From positions 59,740,109-59,804,108 of the forward strand of contig NW_027184085.1 of NCBI RefSeq assembly GCF_041296385.1: a stretch of DNA of 64,000 nucleotides, given 5' to 3'. Source of the DNA: Aphelocoma coerulescens. Taxonomy: Eukaryota > Chordata > Aves > Passeriformes > Corvidae. Of the stretch, positions 25,897-36,929 are shown piece by piece. Each line of letters starts with the position of its first letter. Position 1 is the first letter of the stretch. A model generated the notes under the pieces. That model was not told the DNA's origin, ran no database searches, and was given only the letters and a program-made list of their open reading frames with translations. The position numbers were made by a program, and so were the translations under genes.

Positions 25897-28800
25897 ATTG
25901 AGAAGATGAAAATAAAGAAAATACCTCAAGAAATTTTCTGTTGGGTGAGGTATGGTGAACACAAAGAATGACATTTTTGTGACAGCCTTGTGTAAAATAT
26001 TGGTTACACTGATGTAAAATCTGACCCTATCATCCCTGAGATGCTTTCTAATTTTCAACTTTACTAGTTTTATCAGTAAAAACACTTATTTCTTTTGTGG
26101 AAAGTGAATTCAATGATTTTGAAAAACTAAAATATTTTGTTATCACAACGACTTTTTTCAAATTTGGACATTTTAAAAAAAATTATTTCCTTTGACAGAC
26201 TACCTTTTTGGATTAAAACTTTGAATGCTAGTCAGAACAATAGTAACTTTAGAGTCTTAAAGCCTTTTATGAATTTCAGCTTAACAGACTTTAAGTTTCA
26301 GATCAAAAGAAATGTGTTTGAATATTTGCTCCCTTTGCTCTCAAAAATATTGTATTGCTTTCCAAAGAAACAGATTTTTTGTCATTAAGACTTGTCTTCT
26401 CAGTTAAGCAACACATAATCATGTACTCTCTCAGTTTCTTCTTTCTTTTAATTCTTTGACGATATTCTCCTCTTTCTTGTTAGATGTGATCCAAATTTTT
26501 GGCTATACTATCACATGTTGGGCCTGCCTTTCAGTTAAGTCTGATTCCGACTGAACTGGAAATTTTTTTCCAGTAGACTTTGTGCACTGTGGGAATTAAC
26601 TGATCAAGACACAGCTTTCTTCAAATTTCTGTTCTAGTTCTGCTTCAAATTTCCTGACAAGTAGCCGGGAATCATGGTAGTTAGTTTTATAAAAAAACCA
26701 CTCAGATCACTTATAGACACTGCTACACATATATTTACTGAAGATGTAAGTTGAAAAATGTATCAGTCTGAAAACTCTGTAGATTTTATTTGTCTACAAA
26801 TGTTGGTCACTAAATTGCCTTTTTTCTAGTGGTAGTAGATGTCTAATTCCTTCAGAAGCTTTGAAAATCCTGGTCAGAACAAACACCATATTTTTCTATT
26901 GATAGTTTTAACCTTGACAGATTGCTTATACTGTGTATACTCTAAATTCTCATCTATTTTATCTATTTATGTGTAAGTGGTATTTCATAGGTGATATTCT
27001 GCCTCCAACTTGTGACACAGTTGGAGCCATTGAGATTTCATTCAGAATGTCACTTTAGTTAGGTATAAACTGTTGTGTTTTGTGATAAGGCTGAAGCCTA
27101 ATTAAACACAAAGGAGAAAACTGTTCTGCCATTTCTATACCAGTGACAGACTTTGAATTCATAAAATAGAATCTCAATTTTCAGATACTTTAGCGTGTTT
27201 GAAAGCAAACTTGCACATCCTGTTTAAAATTGTTATAAAATTTTGCTTATAACAAAAGAACACTTAAATGAAAGTATTGAAAATACTCAGAATGGTTTGA
27301 CTTGTCCAAGTGCTTATGGAACTTTCTTAAGTCATCGAATTGTACATGACAGTCATCCATTTCAAAATACATCTGACCCTCTGAAAGGTGAAACATTATT
27401 TACCTGTAAAGAAATCTTTGTGAGATTTCTTCATTTTTCCCCCTATGAGACTTTTAAATATTTTGCTCAGTATGCATCTTTACCACTTACTGAATCATAG
27501 TAATAATATTTGGTTCATCAATATTTTTGTTTTCTTAGAGCATGTGTGCTATGCATACATATATTCTACAGACTTCAGTCCATAAAAATATGGAAAAGAG
27601 CAGAAAGGGTTTTTCTAAAATTTTGCTTCATTTTATGGAAATATTATTATTTAACATGTTTGGGCAATATGTGGCCACTTGCTCTTCTAGTGAAGTATGT
27701 GCATATACCTCAGTATATTTCTATCAGTGATGCAAATATATTTTCTGAGGTTAAAATATGGAAAAAAAAAATGCTACCTGCTGTCACTTATTTAAATTAA
27801 TAAACAGATATCTGTGAGCTGTTATGGTAGGTTAATGTCATCTGATCACCCTTCAGGTTAGATATAGAAATTCACTGTGACAAAGTAGTCCAAGACAGGT
27901 TTAATTTTCCATTGCCAGCTTTCCATGCTAAAATTCTCCGGATTGTTGAGGCATGCAATATTGCAATAGTAAGCTCTGAAATCAGTTTCTCAATGTTTTC
28001 ACATGCAGAATTTCAGCTGGGATCAATGGGACTTCATTGTCTTCAGTACAAAGTCATTTTGCTGAAAGCCAAAGTTTTTCTATAAATAATGTTTTGGTTT
28101 GTATTATTATTCTGTCTGATTATCCTACCCAGTTGCAGTGGTCTCTGGACCTAGTGGCAGATGAGATTGGTATTTCGGTAACCTCTTGCTATTTGCAACT
28201 GTAGTTTTGACAAGAGAGAAGAAAACAGTGAGTACAGTTACATTTGAAACTGATAAGTGTTTTCCTAATTGGCTAAAGATATTTCCACACAGAAATGCCC
28301 AGTTATTGTCAGTGTCCACACTTCTTTGGATGTTAGAGATGTGTCTACTGGACTTACAGCTACCAGAACTGCCATACAATACAATTGCAAATAAACAGTC
28401 TCTGTAAACAGGACCAGCGGGCTCAGACAATTTTAATGATCTCCTTTGTGAGAAAAACTACCTGAAATAAGCAGTGAAGATGCCTTTAGTTTTATTTGCT
28501 AATCACGTGATAGTAATAGAAAATACATACATACTCTGTATGTAGAGTATAAGTAGCATTCTAGCCCACTGTATTTGTTATGACCCTATTGTTTTATCCC
28601 TATTTCTGCCTATGCTCTTTTTCCGTGGAGGTAGAGGAGGGAATCAAAAATCTTTCAAGGTTTTCTCTGGCTTCTGAGACTCGTTAAATCACTTTCCCTC
28701 TTTCTTTTAGACTAGACGAAAGAGGAAGAAGCTCCTCCCAACTTTACAGTCAGACTTGGAGACCTGCCTACTTGGCTAATGGTAAAAATCGATGACCAAT

Positions 28801-28918
28801 AAAGCCGTTCTGCACCAATCACTCTGGCAGAAAATTCCTTAGTAATTTTCAGACACAATGTATTTCAGTTATAATGTATGTAAATGCACATGTATATGTA
28901 CTTATAGAAACATTCTCA

Positions 28919-28930
28919 TAGATAGATAGA
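28919..28930. repeat. GATA microsatellite, left part
   Basis: About three GATA units directly to the left of the LTR at 28931. It is continuous in sequence type with the longer array on the right of that LTR, so the LTR splits one microsatellite. Confidence 0.85.
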
Positions 28931-29206
28931 TGTTGCAGTGGGGATATTGTAACACGCCTATATCAAACCAGGAGTCCCGTGGAAAAGAAATATATACGGA
29001 CGGATTCTTGCTAGATGTTTCAGAGATGTTTATTTCTCCAGCCACATGGCCGGGGCTCTGCTGAGGAACTGCTACAGTCCGGGACCCGAGGGTCCTTGCC
29101 CGCGCAGGGAAACACAAAACAACCCATGGGGAACGAGGCTGAGCAGGGGCAGGGAAACCCCGTGCCTCCCCCCCAGGGCTACATGGCGGGGGGAGGAGAC
29201 CCCGAC

Positions 29207-29207
<1 letters not shown>
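28931..29207 (-). mobile_element. Solo LTR (ERVK-like) inside a GATA microsatellite
   Basis: A 277 bp segment with TG...CA ends (TGTTGCAGTGGGG at the left, GACCCCGACA at the right). On the minus strand it starts TGTCGGGGTCTCC and carries an AATAAA signal at 29029-29034, placing U5 on the left side, so the LTR is in minus orientation. It is GC- and CpG-rich, unlike its flanks, and largely free of obvious decay, which suggests a fairly young insertion. Six bases GATAGA flank it on both sides, consistent with the 6 bp target duplication of ERVK/alpha-beta-type retroviruses, although inside a GATA array this match is uninformative by itself. No internal retroviral sequence remains. Confidence 0.85.
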
Positions 29208-29267
<60 letters not shown>

Positions 29268-29268
29268 T
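29208..29268. repeat. GATA microsatellite, right part (~15 units)
   Basis: About 61 bp of near-perfect GATA repeats right next to the LTR end. On the minus strand it reads as an Ile-Tyr-Leu-Ser repeat, which is translation of the microsatellite and not a protein. Confidence 0.95.
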
Positions 29269-31769
29269 CTGTGTAACCTTTAAATGACAGGAATAGCAAA
29301 CTGAATTACGAAGTTTTTCCTTTGTTCCCAATAATACATTTACCCTCACACTTTTCTGACAAAGTACTCTAAGGTGGGATCCAGCTATTTAACATAGGTA
29401 CCTATAGTCATTTCAGAAGCTCTAAATAATTCTCTCTATCCTCCAACAATCTCTCCAGAGCAGCGCAGCTCTCCTAGAAGTCCTGTATCATATGTACCAA
29501 CCTTGCAGATGTGTCTGAATACAACCTGTGTAGCAGCACTGCAATACCTGTTCCAGGCAACTGTGTTTCACTCCTGGAGTCTGACCTTTTCCACAAACCT
29601 GGAGGTTCAATAGTGCGTAAGAAGGGTTTTGCCATTCAAATGGAAAGAAGTTAATGTGGTTGCTTGATATATATACTTACGCTGATTTTTAAAATTTATC
29701 TCTAAAGTTCTATTGCTTTGTGAGAAGGCTGTTTGTAAGAAAATAGTGACAGATGAGAGAATCATTGCATTTAGCCCTTTGTTGGCATGCTTAACTTGCC
29801 TGTCAATCTGTGACATGAGTTTAAAGTGCATCCAACTATGCCATTGCATTTACGTTCCCTCAAGAAACTCCCAGAGCTCCCTCTTAGCATCTTAACTTTT
29901 ATTGCTGCCCAGGAAAGGCAGGAAAATTGGGAAAGTAGCTTAGGTGCTTGTGCAGGATCACATTGCGACCCATGCATGTCTGTGCACAGCACAACAATCT
30001 TCTCCCTTCTAATTCTGTGCCAGGTCACCTAGAGGAGAAGTAACTGAAGAATGCTGCTCCTGATTTGACATGGTGGGGAAGACGGGTTAATATTGCAAAA
30101 TAAGGGGACCTATGTGAGCACTCATGATCGCTGGCTGCCTTCCACCATCTTGCTGGCAGCTGCAGCAGCGTGCTACAGGTCACTCACACAGAGCAAGGAA
30201 GGAAGCGAAGGCACAGAGTGACTGAATTCGCTCCTTGGGCAATCAGAGGTGTGTTATCCTACACACACCACCCCTCAGCAGCATAACCACTGTCACAACA
30301 CCACCAGTGACCTCTGTCAGACCCAGCACTGCAACAGGTGTACTTTATTTGCAACTTCTGTTCCTTTGGCTTCTTTTGTTTTATTTTTTGTGGGTAAGCT
30401 CATTTTTTTCTCCCAAGTGCCTCTTTTTTTTTTCTTTTCCTTCTTGTTTTACTTTTTATTTTCCCTTCACTAAGATAAAATAAGTAGCTGTATCTACTTC
30501 TGTTTTATGTGTCTTTGAACACCAAGTCATTGCGGATGCTGCATCTTGTGCTGGGATTTTAGCAAGACGCAGATGAAGGCAAAGGGCTTTCATCTGGCAT
30601 CTCTCAGCAGGTAGTTTGGAGCTCCTCAGCTACAGCCAGAGATCTAGCCTAGGGTGTTTTATAGCCAGAAATATGCCTCCTTACTGAGTTGCATTTGCTG
30701 ACACAGCTCAAAAATTCACCCTGAAAGAGAGTCCACGTTATTGCCTGAGACAGTAAAACAGTATTTATTGTAACTGCTGTTTGGATGTGCTTGCTCATAG
30801 CTTGAGGGCCTAGCTTTAGACTAAAATAAATAGTCTGTGCAGCAGGTTCCCATGGTCTGCTGGACAGTCATGGAGAAAAAGCAGAATTGCTTTGATGAGA
30901 GTTGGTGAATAGCTTATGTTTAAATAGACTTAGACTGTTTTTAACAATTTAAAAATATTACTAACATCATCAGGCTGTCTTCAGAAGGTATGTACAGGGA
31001 GTTCAGGTCAATGCCAGAGGGAATAAATTGTATTTCAGCATCCTGAAGCTGAGTCTGGAGCTGCATCTATTTGTTTGGCAGCACTAGTTCCTCATCCAAA
31101 GCTGTAGTCTGGTCTTGAGTACCGGCTGCCAGGAGAGCCTAGGAAAGTGTGTGATGCTGCTAAAATAAGTAATAACTCAAAAACTTATGCACAAAGAAGT
31201 AATTTGGGCATTGCAATAAACTCTATTAGGCAGGAGAAAAGAGGTTGGACTTGAGGCTTCTGGTACCAGTTACATGTGTTATGTGCAATTATTACATACA
31301 GTTATTATTGCATAGATTTGTCATTCAAAGCACATTTTTTTAACAGATAAGAGAGGTCAGTGCTATTCTCAGAACTATTAATATAGGTTTCTATTAAAAA
31401 CCATGAGGAAATAATTTCCCAAATAGTACTTTCATAATAATAAAATAATGAAAGAGAATAGTATCTACTGCAGCAAGTCTTCTTTCACTCACTAAGCACA
31501 GTTTACAGGATAAAATTGAAGACCATTAAATTCCTCAAAAGCAATGACACACTCCCGTATCAGCTGTTCAGATTCTGCCTGGAATACATGCTGTTGCTGT
31601 TCAGCTTCAGGAAGTTATAACCAAAGACACTGGAAGGAAACAGATGAACTCTCGCTTGGGATGGGAGCCAAGTTCAATGTTATTCTAAAAAAGTACTTAT
31701 GTTGTGTCAGGATATCAGGCAAAAATTTTCACCCACCCTTCCTTTTTGGTACGTATGATTACAAACATA
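29269..31769. other. Unique non-coding DNA, pyrimidine tract near 30350-30470
   Basis: No gene recognised. It includes a slightly more GC-rich segment (about 30030-30340) and a T/C-rich tract at 30350-30470. The part next to 31770 may include more 5' CR1 sequence too diverged to recognise. Confidence 0.5.
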
Positions 31770-34067
31770 GAGGGTTTTCGACTGTATAGACCTCAAGGAG
31801 AGCGAAAATAAGATTGGATGCCTGTGGGTAAGGATCAGGGTAAAAAACAAGGTAACAAGGCACACTTCCTGTTGGGTGTCTGTAATAGACCACCCAGCCA
31901 GGGTGAAGAGGCAGATAAAGTATTCTATCAGTGGTTGGCTGATGTTTCATGATTTCCAGCCCTTGTTCCTGTGGGAGACTTTAACTTGCCATATGTCTGC
32001 TGGAAACTCAGCATAGCAGAGAGGAGGCAGACTAGAAGGCTCCTGGAATGTGTGGAAGAGAACTTTCTGACACAGATGGTAAATGAGCCTACTGGGACAG
32101 TGCCCTGCTAGACTTGCTTGTGAGCTGGTGGGGAGATGTGGTGTTTGGAGGCCATTTTGGGTGTAGTGACCATGAAATGATAAAGTTTTCATTTCTTGGT
32201 GAAGTAAGGAAAGGAGTCAACAAAACCTCTACCTTGGTCTTTCAGAGGGCAGACTTTGGCCTGTTCAGGACAGTCATTAAGGAGTTCCTTCAGAAACAAC
32301 CCTTTACAACAAAGGAGTCCAGAAATGTTTGACACCCTCTTGGAAGGAAATCTTAAAGGTGTAGGTGCAGGTTGTCCCTGTGTGTCGAAAGATGAGCTGG
32401 CAGGAAAGAAGACCAACCTGGCTAAAGAGAGAGCTTGTGCTGGAATTCAGGGGAAAAGAGAGCTTGTGACCTTTGGAAGAAGGGGCAGACAACTCAGGAA
32501 GAGTACAAGGATGTCGTTAGGTCACGTAGAGAGAAAACTAGAATGTCAAAAGCTCAGCTAGAACTCAACCTGGCCAGTCGCTGCTGTAAAAGAGAATAAA
32601 AGGTGTTTTTATAAATTTACAACACAAGGAGGGCCAAAGAAAATATCCATTCTTTATTGAATGTTGGAGGGAACATTGTAATCAAAGAAGAGGAAAAGGC
32701 TGAGGCACTTCAATGCCTTCTTTAACCTTAGTCTTTAACAAAAGATCTGGTATCCTTAATGCAACCAATCCCCTGGGGTGGTAGACAGGGTGGGGGAGCA
32801 GAACAAAACCTCTGTAATCCAAGAGGAAGTAGTTAGTGACCTGATGTGCCACTTAAAAACTCACAGGTCTGTGGGGCCACATGACATCTGCTTGAGAATA
32901 CTGAGGGAACTATCAAAAGAGCTCACCAAGCCACTCTCCATCATTTATTATCTGTCGGTTAACTGGGAGGTTACACAATGTCGTGCCCATCTATGAGAGG
33001 GATGAGGATCTGCAGTACTAGAGGCCTGTCAGCCTGACCTCAGTGCCAGGAAAAGTTATAGAACAGATTATCATGAGTGCTATCACATGGCATGTACATC
33101 ACAACCAAGGGACCAGGCTCAGCCAGCATGGGTGTAGAAAAGGCAGGTCCTGCCTGACCAGCCTGGTGTCCTTTTATGTCTGGGTGACCCATCTGGTGGA
33201 TGAGTGGAAGTCTGTGAATATGCCTATTTGGACTTCAGTAAAGACTTTGATACTGTCTGCTAAAGCCTTCTCCTGGAAAAGCTTCAGCTTCAACAAGGCC
33301 AAATACCTGGTCCTGTGTTTGGGTCACAACAACCCCATGGAGTTCTCCAGGCTGGTGGAGGAGTGGTTGGAAAACTGCCCAGTGGAGAAGGACCTGAGGG
33401 TGCTGTTCAACAGTGGCTGAACACAAGCCTGCAGTGTGTCCCGGTGGTCACAAATGCCAGTGGCATCTTGGCTTGGATCAGCAACAGTGAAAACAGCAGG
33501 ACTGGGGCAATGACCATCCACCTGTACTCAGCACTGGTGAGGCCACACCTTGAGTGCTGTGCCCAGTTCTGAGCCCCTCACAACCAGAAAGGCTTTGAGG
33601 TGCTGGAGCAAGTCCAGAGAAGGGAAATGGAGCTGGCGAAGGGTCTGGAGCACAAGTCCTGTGAGGAGCAGCTGAGGGAGCTGGGGATGTTCAGCCTGGG
33701 GAAAAAGGAGGCTCAGGGGAGACCTTATCACTTTGTACAACTGCCTGAAAGGAGGGCGTAGGCAGGTGGGGGTTGGTCTCTTCTTCCAGGTAAAAAGTGA
33801 CAAGAGAAAATGGCCTCAAGCTGCCCAGGAGAGATTCAGGTTGGACATGAGGAAGAATTTGTTCAGTGAAAAAGTGGTCAGTCATTGGAACAGGCTGCCC
33901 AGGACAATGGTAGAATCACCATCCCTGGAACTATTCAAGAAATGACTGGATGTGGCATATAGCGCTGTGGTTTAGTTTGCCTGGTGGTGTTCAGTCAAAA
34001 TTTTGACTCAATGATCTTGGAGGTCTTTTCCAACCTTAATGATTCTATGATTTAATTCTGTGATTCA
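31770..34067 (+). mobile_element. CR1 LINE, ~2.3 kb, ORF2 broken and reverse-transcriptase core deleted
   Basis: The longest LINE copy in the window. From left to right it shows a segment around TGTAATAGACCACCCAGCCA (31881-31900); GTGGGAGACTTTAACTTGCC (31971-31990); the 'CATGAAATGATAAAGTTTTC' block near 32171; the lead-in to the reverse transcriptase (CTGATGTGCCACTTAAAAAC at 32841, AAGCCACTCTCCATCATTTA at 32928); the 'AGGCCTGTCAGCCTGACCTC' block at 33022; a HG...KGRSCLTSL-like peptide near 33130-33165; then, past a deletion, the C-terminal ORF2 part (33290-33960) and the 3' UTR ending TTTTCCAACC...GATTCTATGA. At 33275-33300 the sequence jumps from an early reverse-transcriptase segment to the downstream 'TTCAACAAGGCCAAATACC' segment, omitting a few hundred bases that in CR1 hold the catalytic (F/Y)ADD motif. 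Many stops and frameshifts also interrupt ORF2. The copy is 5'-truncated (full CR1 is about 4.5 kb) and cannot move by itself. Confidence 0.93.
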
Positions 34068-36642
34068 TATTTCTTTCTTCTGCCTTTAGCTGAAAATCTA
34101 CAAGGTTTTGCATGGATGTCTCAAAAAGTCGTATAGAAGCAGGCATCAATTTATGGAGATGGAAGTATGTCAAGTTATTTGAAGCAAAAGTAGTAGAAAC
34201 AGAAAGCCCATGTTCACTGAAATGCCCTAGTAGTGAGAAAGGCAGAACCTCCAGAACACCCTTCCTAAAATTGCAAAGAGTCATTAGTACAATGACAGAC
34301 AGTTTATCCTGTTGGTTTGGAGGTCTTTGATGACACAGCTATGAAAAATACAGCCACCAACTGTTGCAGAGCTTAAAGTAATTCTTACATGGGCATATGT
34401 ACCATCCACCAAAAGCCCTTTGTAAATATACTTTAAATCAGTTTGCTTAATGGAATAAGCTACAGCTGTGAAGTTCATAAATTGATCAGATGCAACAAGC
34501 ACTGCTTCTCCAATAAAAATTTTTATTAATGTAACTCTGTCAGTTTATGTATATCCGCAAACTGTTTTAAAAACATGCTTTTTCTCCAGAGTAGTGTTGT
34601 ACTGCACAGCCCTCAGGGAACAGTTGGCATGATTCCCTGTACTATTGAAGTAGAGGTATGGAGTATCTGTGCTATTTTCTGTATGCCTCCCACCTAAATA
34701 TTGACTGGAATAAACACTAGCAAAAAATCCTCACTCTTCTCTATGTTTATAGGATCAACAGGAAAACTGTACAGAAGGACAACAAAGGTTTTATAGTTCT
34801 TATTATTTATAGAATAATGCCATAAGATGAGAGAACATTAAAAAAAAATGATGTGTCATGTACAGGGAGGGGAGGGTTTGGGGAAGTCACATCTGGGGTA
34901 TTTAGGTGATAGTTTGTAAAACATATTCAAGGTAAGACTATAAATGAAATAAGAAAATTTCTTAGATCTAGCAAGGAAGAAAAAGCAATGCAAGTCTGGA
35001 TTTCAAGTATTCTAGTAAAACAACTGAGCAACAAAGACGATTAGCAGAGGGGATAGGGAACTAGAAATTCTATGGAAAAATATATCAGTTGAGATCTGCT
35101 GGTAGCAGTGTTGTGGAAAATCTAGTGTGACCAAATGGATGTTTTCTGGCTCTGTTTCCTGTGAAGCATATCCTTCTACTTCCTCTTCAGCTACAGAAAA
35201 AGCTTGTCTGCTGTGGGACTGCTGCAATGGTATTACTGAGGAAAGAATGTAGGAGTCTTTTTGTCTATTTATACTCATTTTATGCATGCAGCATTAGAAG
35301 AGGCGGCCGGGTAAAGCTCACTAGTTCTAGTTATAACTAAGTCAAGCACTTAGCTTCATCTTTAGGCTCCTTGAAAATGGGGTGAGAGGAAAGAAAAGTA
35401 TTTTTGAAGAAGTCCAAACATCTGTTTTTGTAAAACTGAACTGTGAAATTAACAATATGCATTTAATGATTTATCAACACAGTGTGCCCAGGAAAAAGAA
35501 AGAACATATTTAATTACTAGATTAGCTGCATAATAATTCTTATATGTATGGATTTTTATAAAGTGTTGCAGTAGATATTTATTTTTCCCTAGAACCACTT
35601 TGTTCTTTCAGCAGAATTGAAATGATTGTAGGTGTGATCTGGTACTATGTCCAAAATCACTTTATCAGTTTCAGTGACTTGGCAGAGAACAATTTATGGA
35701 ATACTATGTGGTTCTTCACTCAATCTCAGTGTTTGTACTAGCCTAGAAACCTACCAAAGTCTGCCCATTGCTGAAAAATGGAAGATGTTGCTAGGATGTG
35801 AAAAAGCATGATGACAGCAAAGACTGGACCTCCTAAAGCAGTTTATCTAGATCAAATGTATAGTATCTGTGTACTCTCCAGGCAGTGGTAATTTCAATCA
35901 CTGGTAACTTTAAAGGGAAAAATTTGTCTCCTGCTTCAAAATAGAAAAGCCACACCTCCTCCATACTTCTTCCAACAACCCTTCCAGGAGAAACTCCTAC
36001 ACTAACTTTAGTATAGTGGGTGGTTCTGTTCAAGTGAACCATTTACTGTGTTACCATTTGTTTTCAACACAGTGAATCATATTCCTGTAAAGCTTGACTA
36101 ACTTACTATCAAAATATTAGCTGGAGATGACTCCATACTGTATAAGCAGCTTACTCCTGTATCTGCCTAGTGCAGAACTATAATGTAAGTATTGATGGGA
36201 AGAGTCCTGTTTCACACAGCATTGTGCTAAGCTAATACAATGACACAGAAACTTGCTAAGACACTGTAAAGTATTAAAATATGAATATCTAATATTGATA
36301 TACAGAATATATGAATGTTAATCTTGCCCATTGTAGTTCCTAGATACTGCCTTGGGGCATTAGGAAATAGGGTTATTCTGATTAATCCAAGACTTGTAGC
36401 ACATGAGCACATGTGCATTGTCCTGATAAGGTTAAAAATTATGCTTTACCAAGTAAACATATTAGGAGTATAAACTATTTCAAATTACTCATGACTTTGA
36501 GGCTATGATAAAAACTTATTGACTTTTCTAATTGTTTGAAGAATAATTCTCTCTTTATTGCCTCCATTGGAATTTATTAGCAATTTCTAGAACACTTTAA
36601 AAGTCTGCAAATCTAAGTTATTAATGGCTTTGCTCTATTCAT
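34068..36642. other. Unique AT-rich non-coding DNA
   Basis: No gene or recognisable repeat seen. AT-rich, low CpG, reading frames all under 100 codons and without motifs. A small GC patch (35301-35310) stands alone. Confidence 0.55.
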
Positions 36643-36929
36643 AGACAGGAGAGTCTGAACTTTTTTCTTTACATTCGCAAAAACTGAAAGAGCATAGCTT
36701 TAGATTAGATGTTAGAAATAAATCCTTTACTGTGCGGGGAGTGAAACTCTGGAACTGGCTGCCCAGAGAGGCTGCAGATTCCCCATCCCTGTAAGTACTC
36801 AAGACCAGACTGGATGAGGCTTTGAGGGTCGAGTGGAAGGTGCCTGTGCCCATGGTGCAGGGGCTGGAACTAGATGATCTTTAAGGCCCATTCTCAGCCA
36901 AACCATCCTATGATTCTATGATTCTATGA
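36643..36929 (+). mobile_element. CR1 LINE, 3'-end fragment
   Basis: Contains the CR1 ORF2 end (TTTAGATTAGATGTTAGAAA at 36701-36720; CTGGAACTGGCTGCCCAGAG at 36750-36769), a 3' UTR with CATGGTGCAGGGGCTGGAAC at 36852-36871 and GATGATCTTTAAGGCCCATT, and a tail with three TATGATTC-type repeats. The 8 bp terminal repeats are the diagnostic CR1 end. It is 5'-truncated and decayed. Confidence 0.93.

Larger units (their letters stand above)
19991..28918. other. Unique non-coding DNA with small tandem duplications
   Basis: No gene or major transposon recognised over almost 9 kb. It holds a run of 14 A (20553-20566), three short direct-repeat clusters (22597-22637, 23521-23558, 25847-25896) and an exon-like island at 24834-24951 discussed in the findings. 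Frames are short and without known motifs. Confidence 0.55.

Noticed and set aside
29072..29299. Minus-strand frame with an Ile-Tyr-Leu-Ser repeat
   Set aside because: Direct translation of the GATA microsatellite.
33043..33420. 125-codon frame with reverse-transcriptase-like words
   Set aside because: It is a remnant of CR1 ORF2 joined across a deletion of the catalytic core; not a host gene.
35301..35330. GCGGCCG and CACTAGTTCTAG resembling a cloning-vector polylinker
   Set aside because: Only a 12 bp match, the neighbouring sites are in the wrong arrangement, and the flanks are normal genomic DNA. Chance is more likely than contamination.
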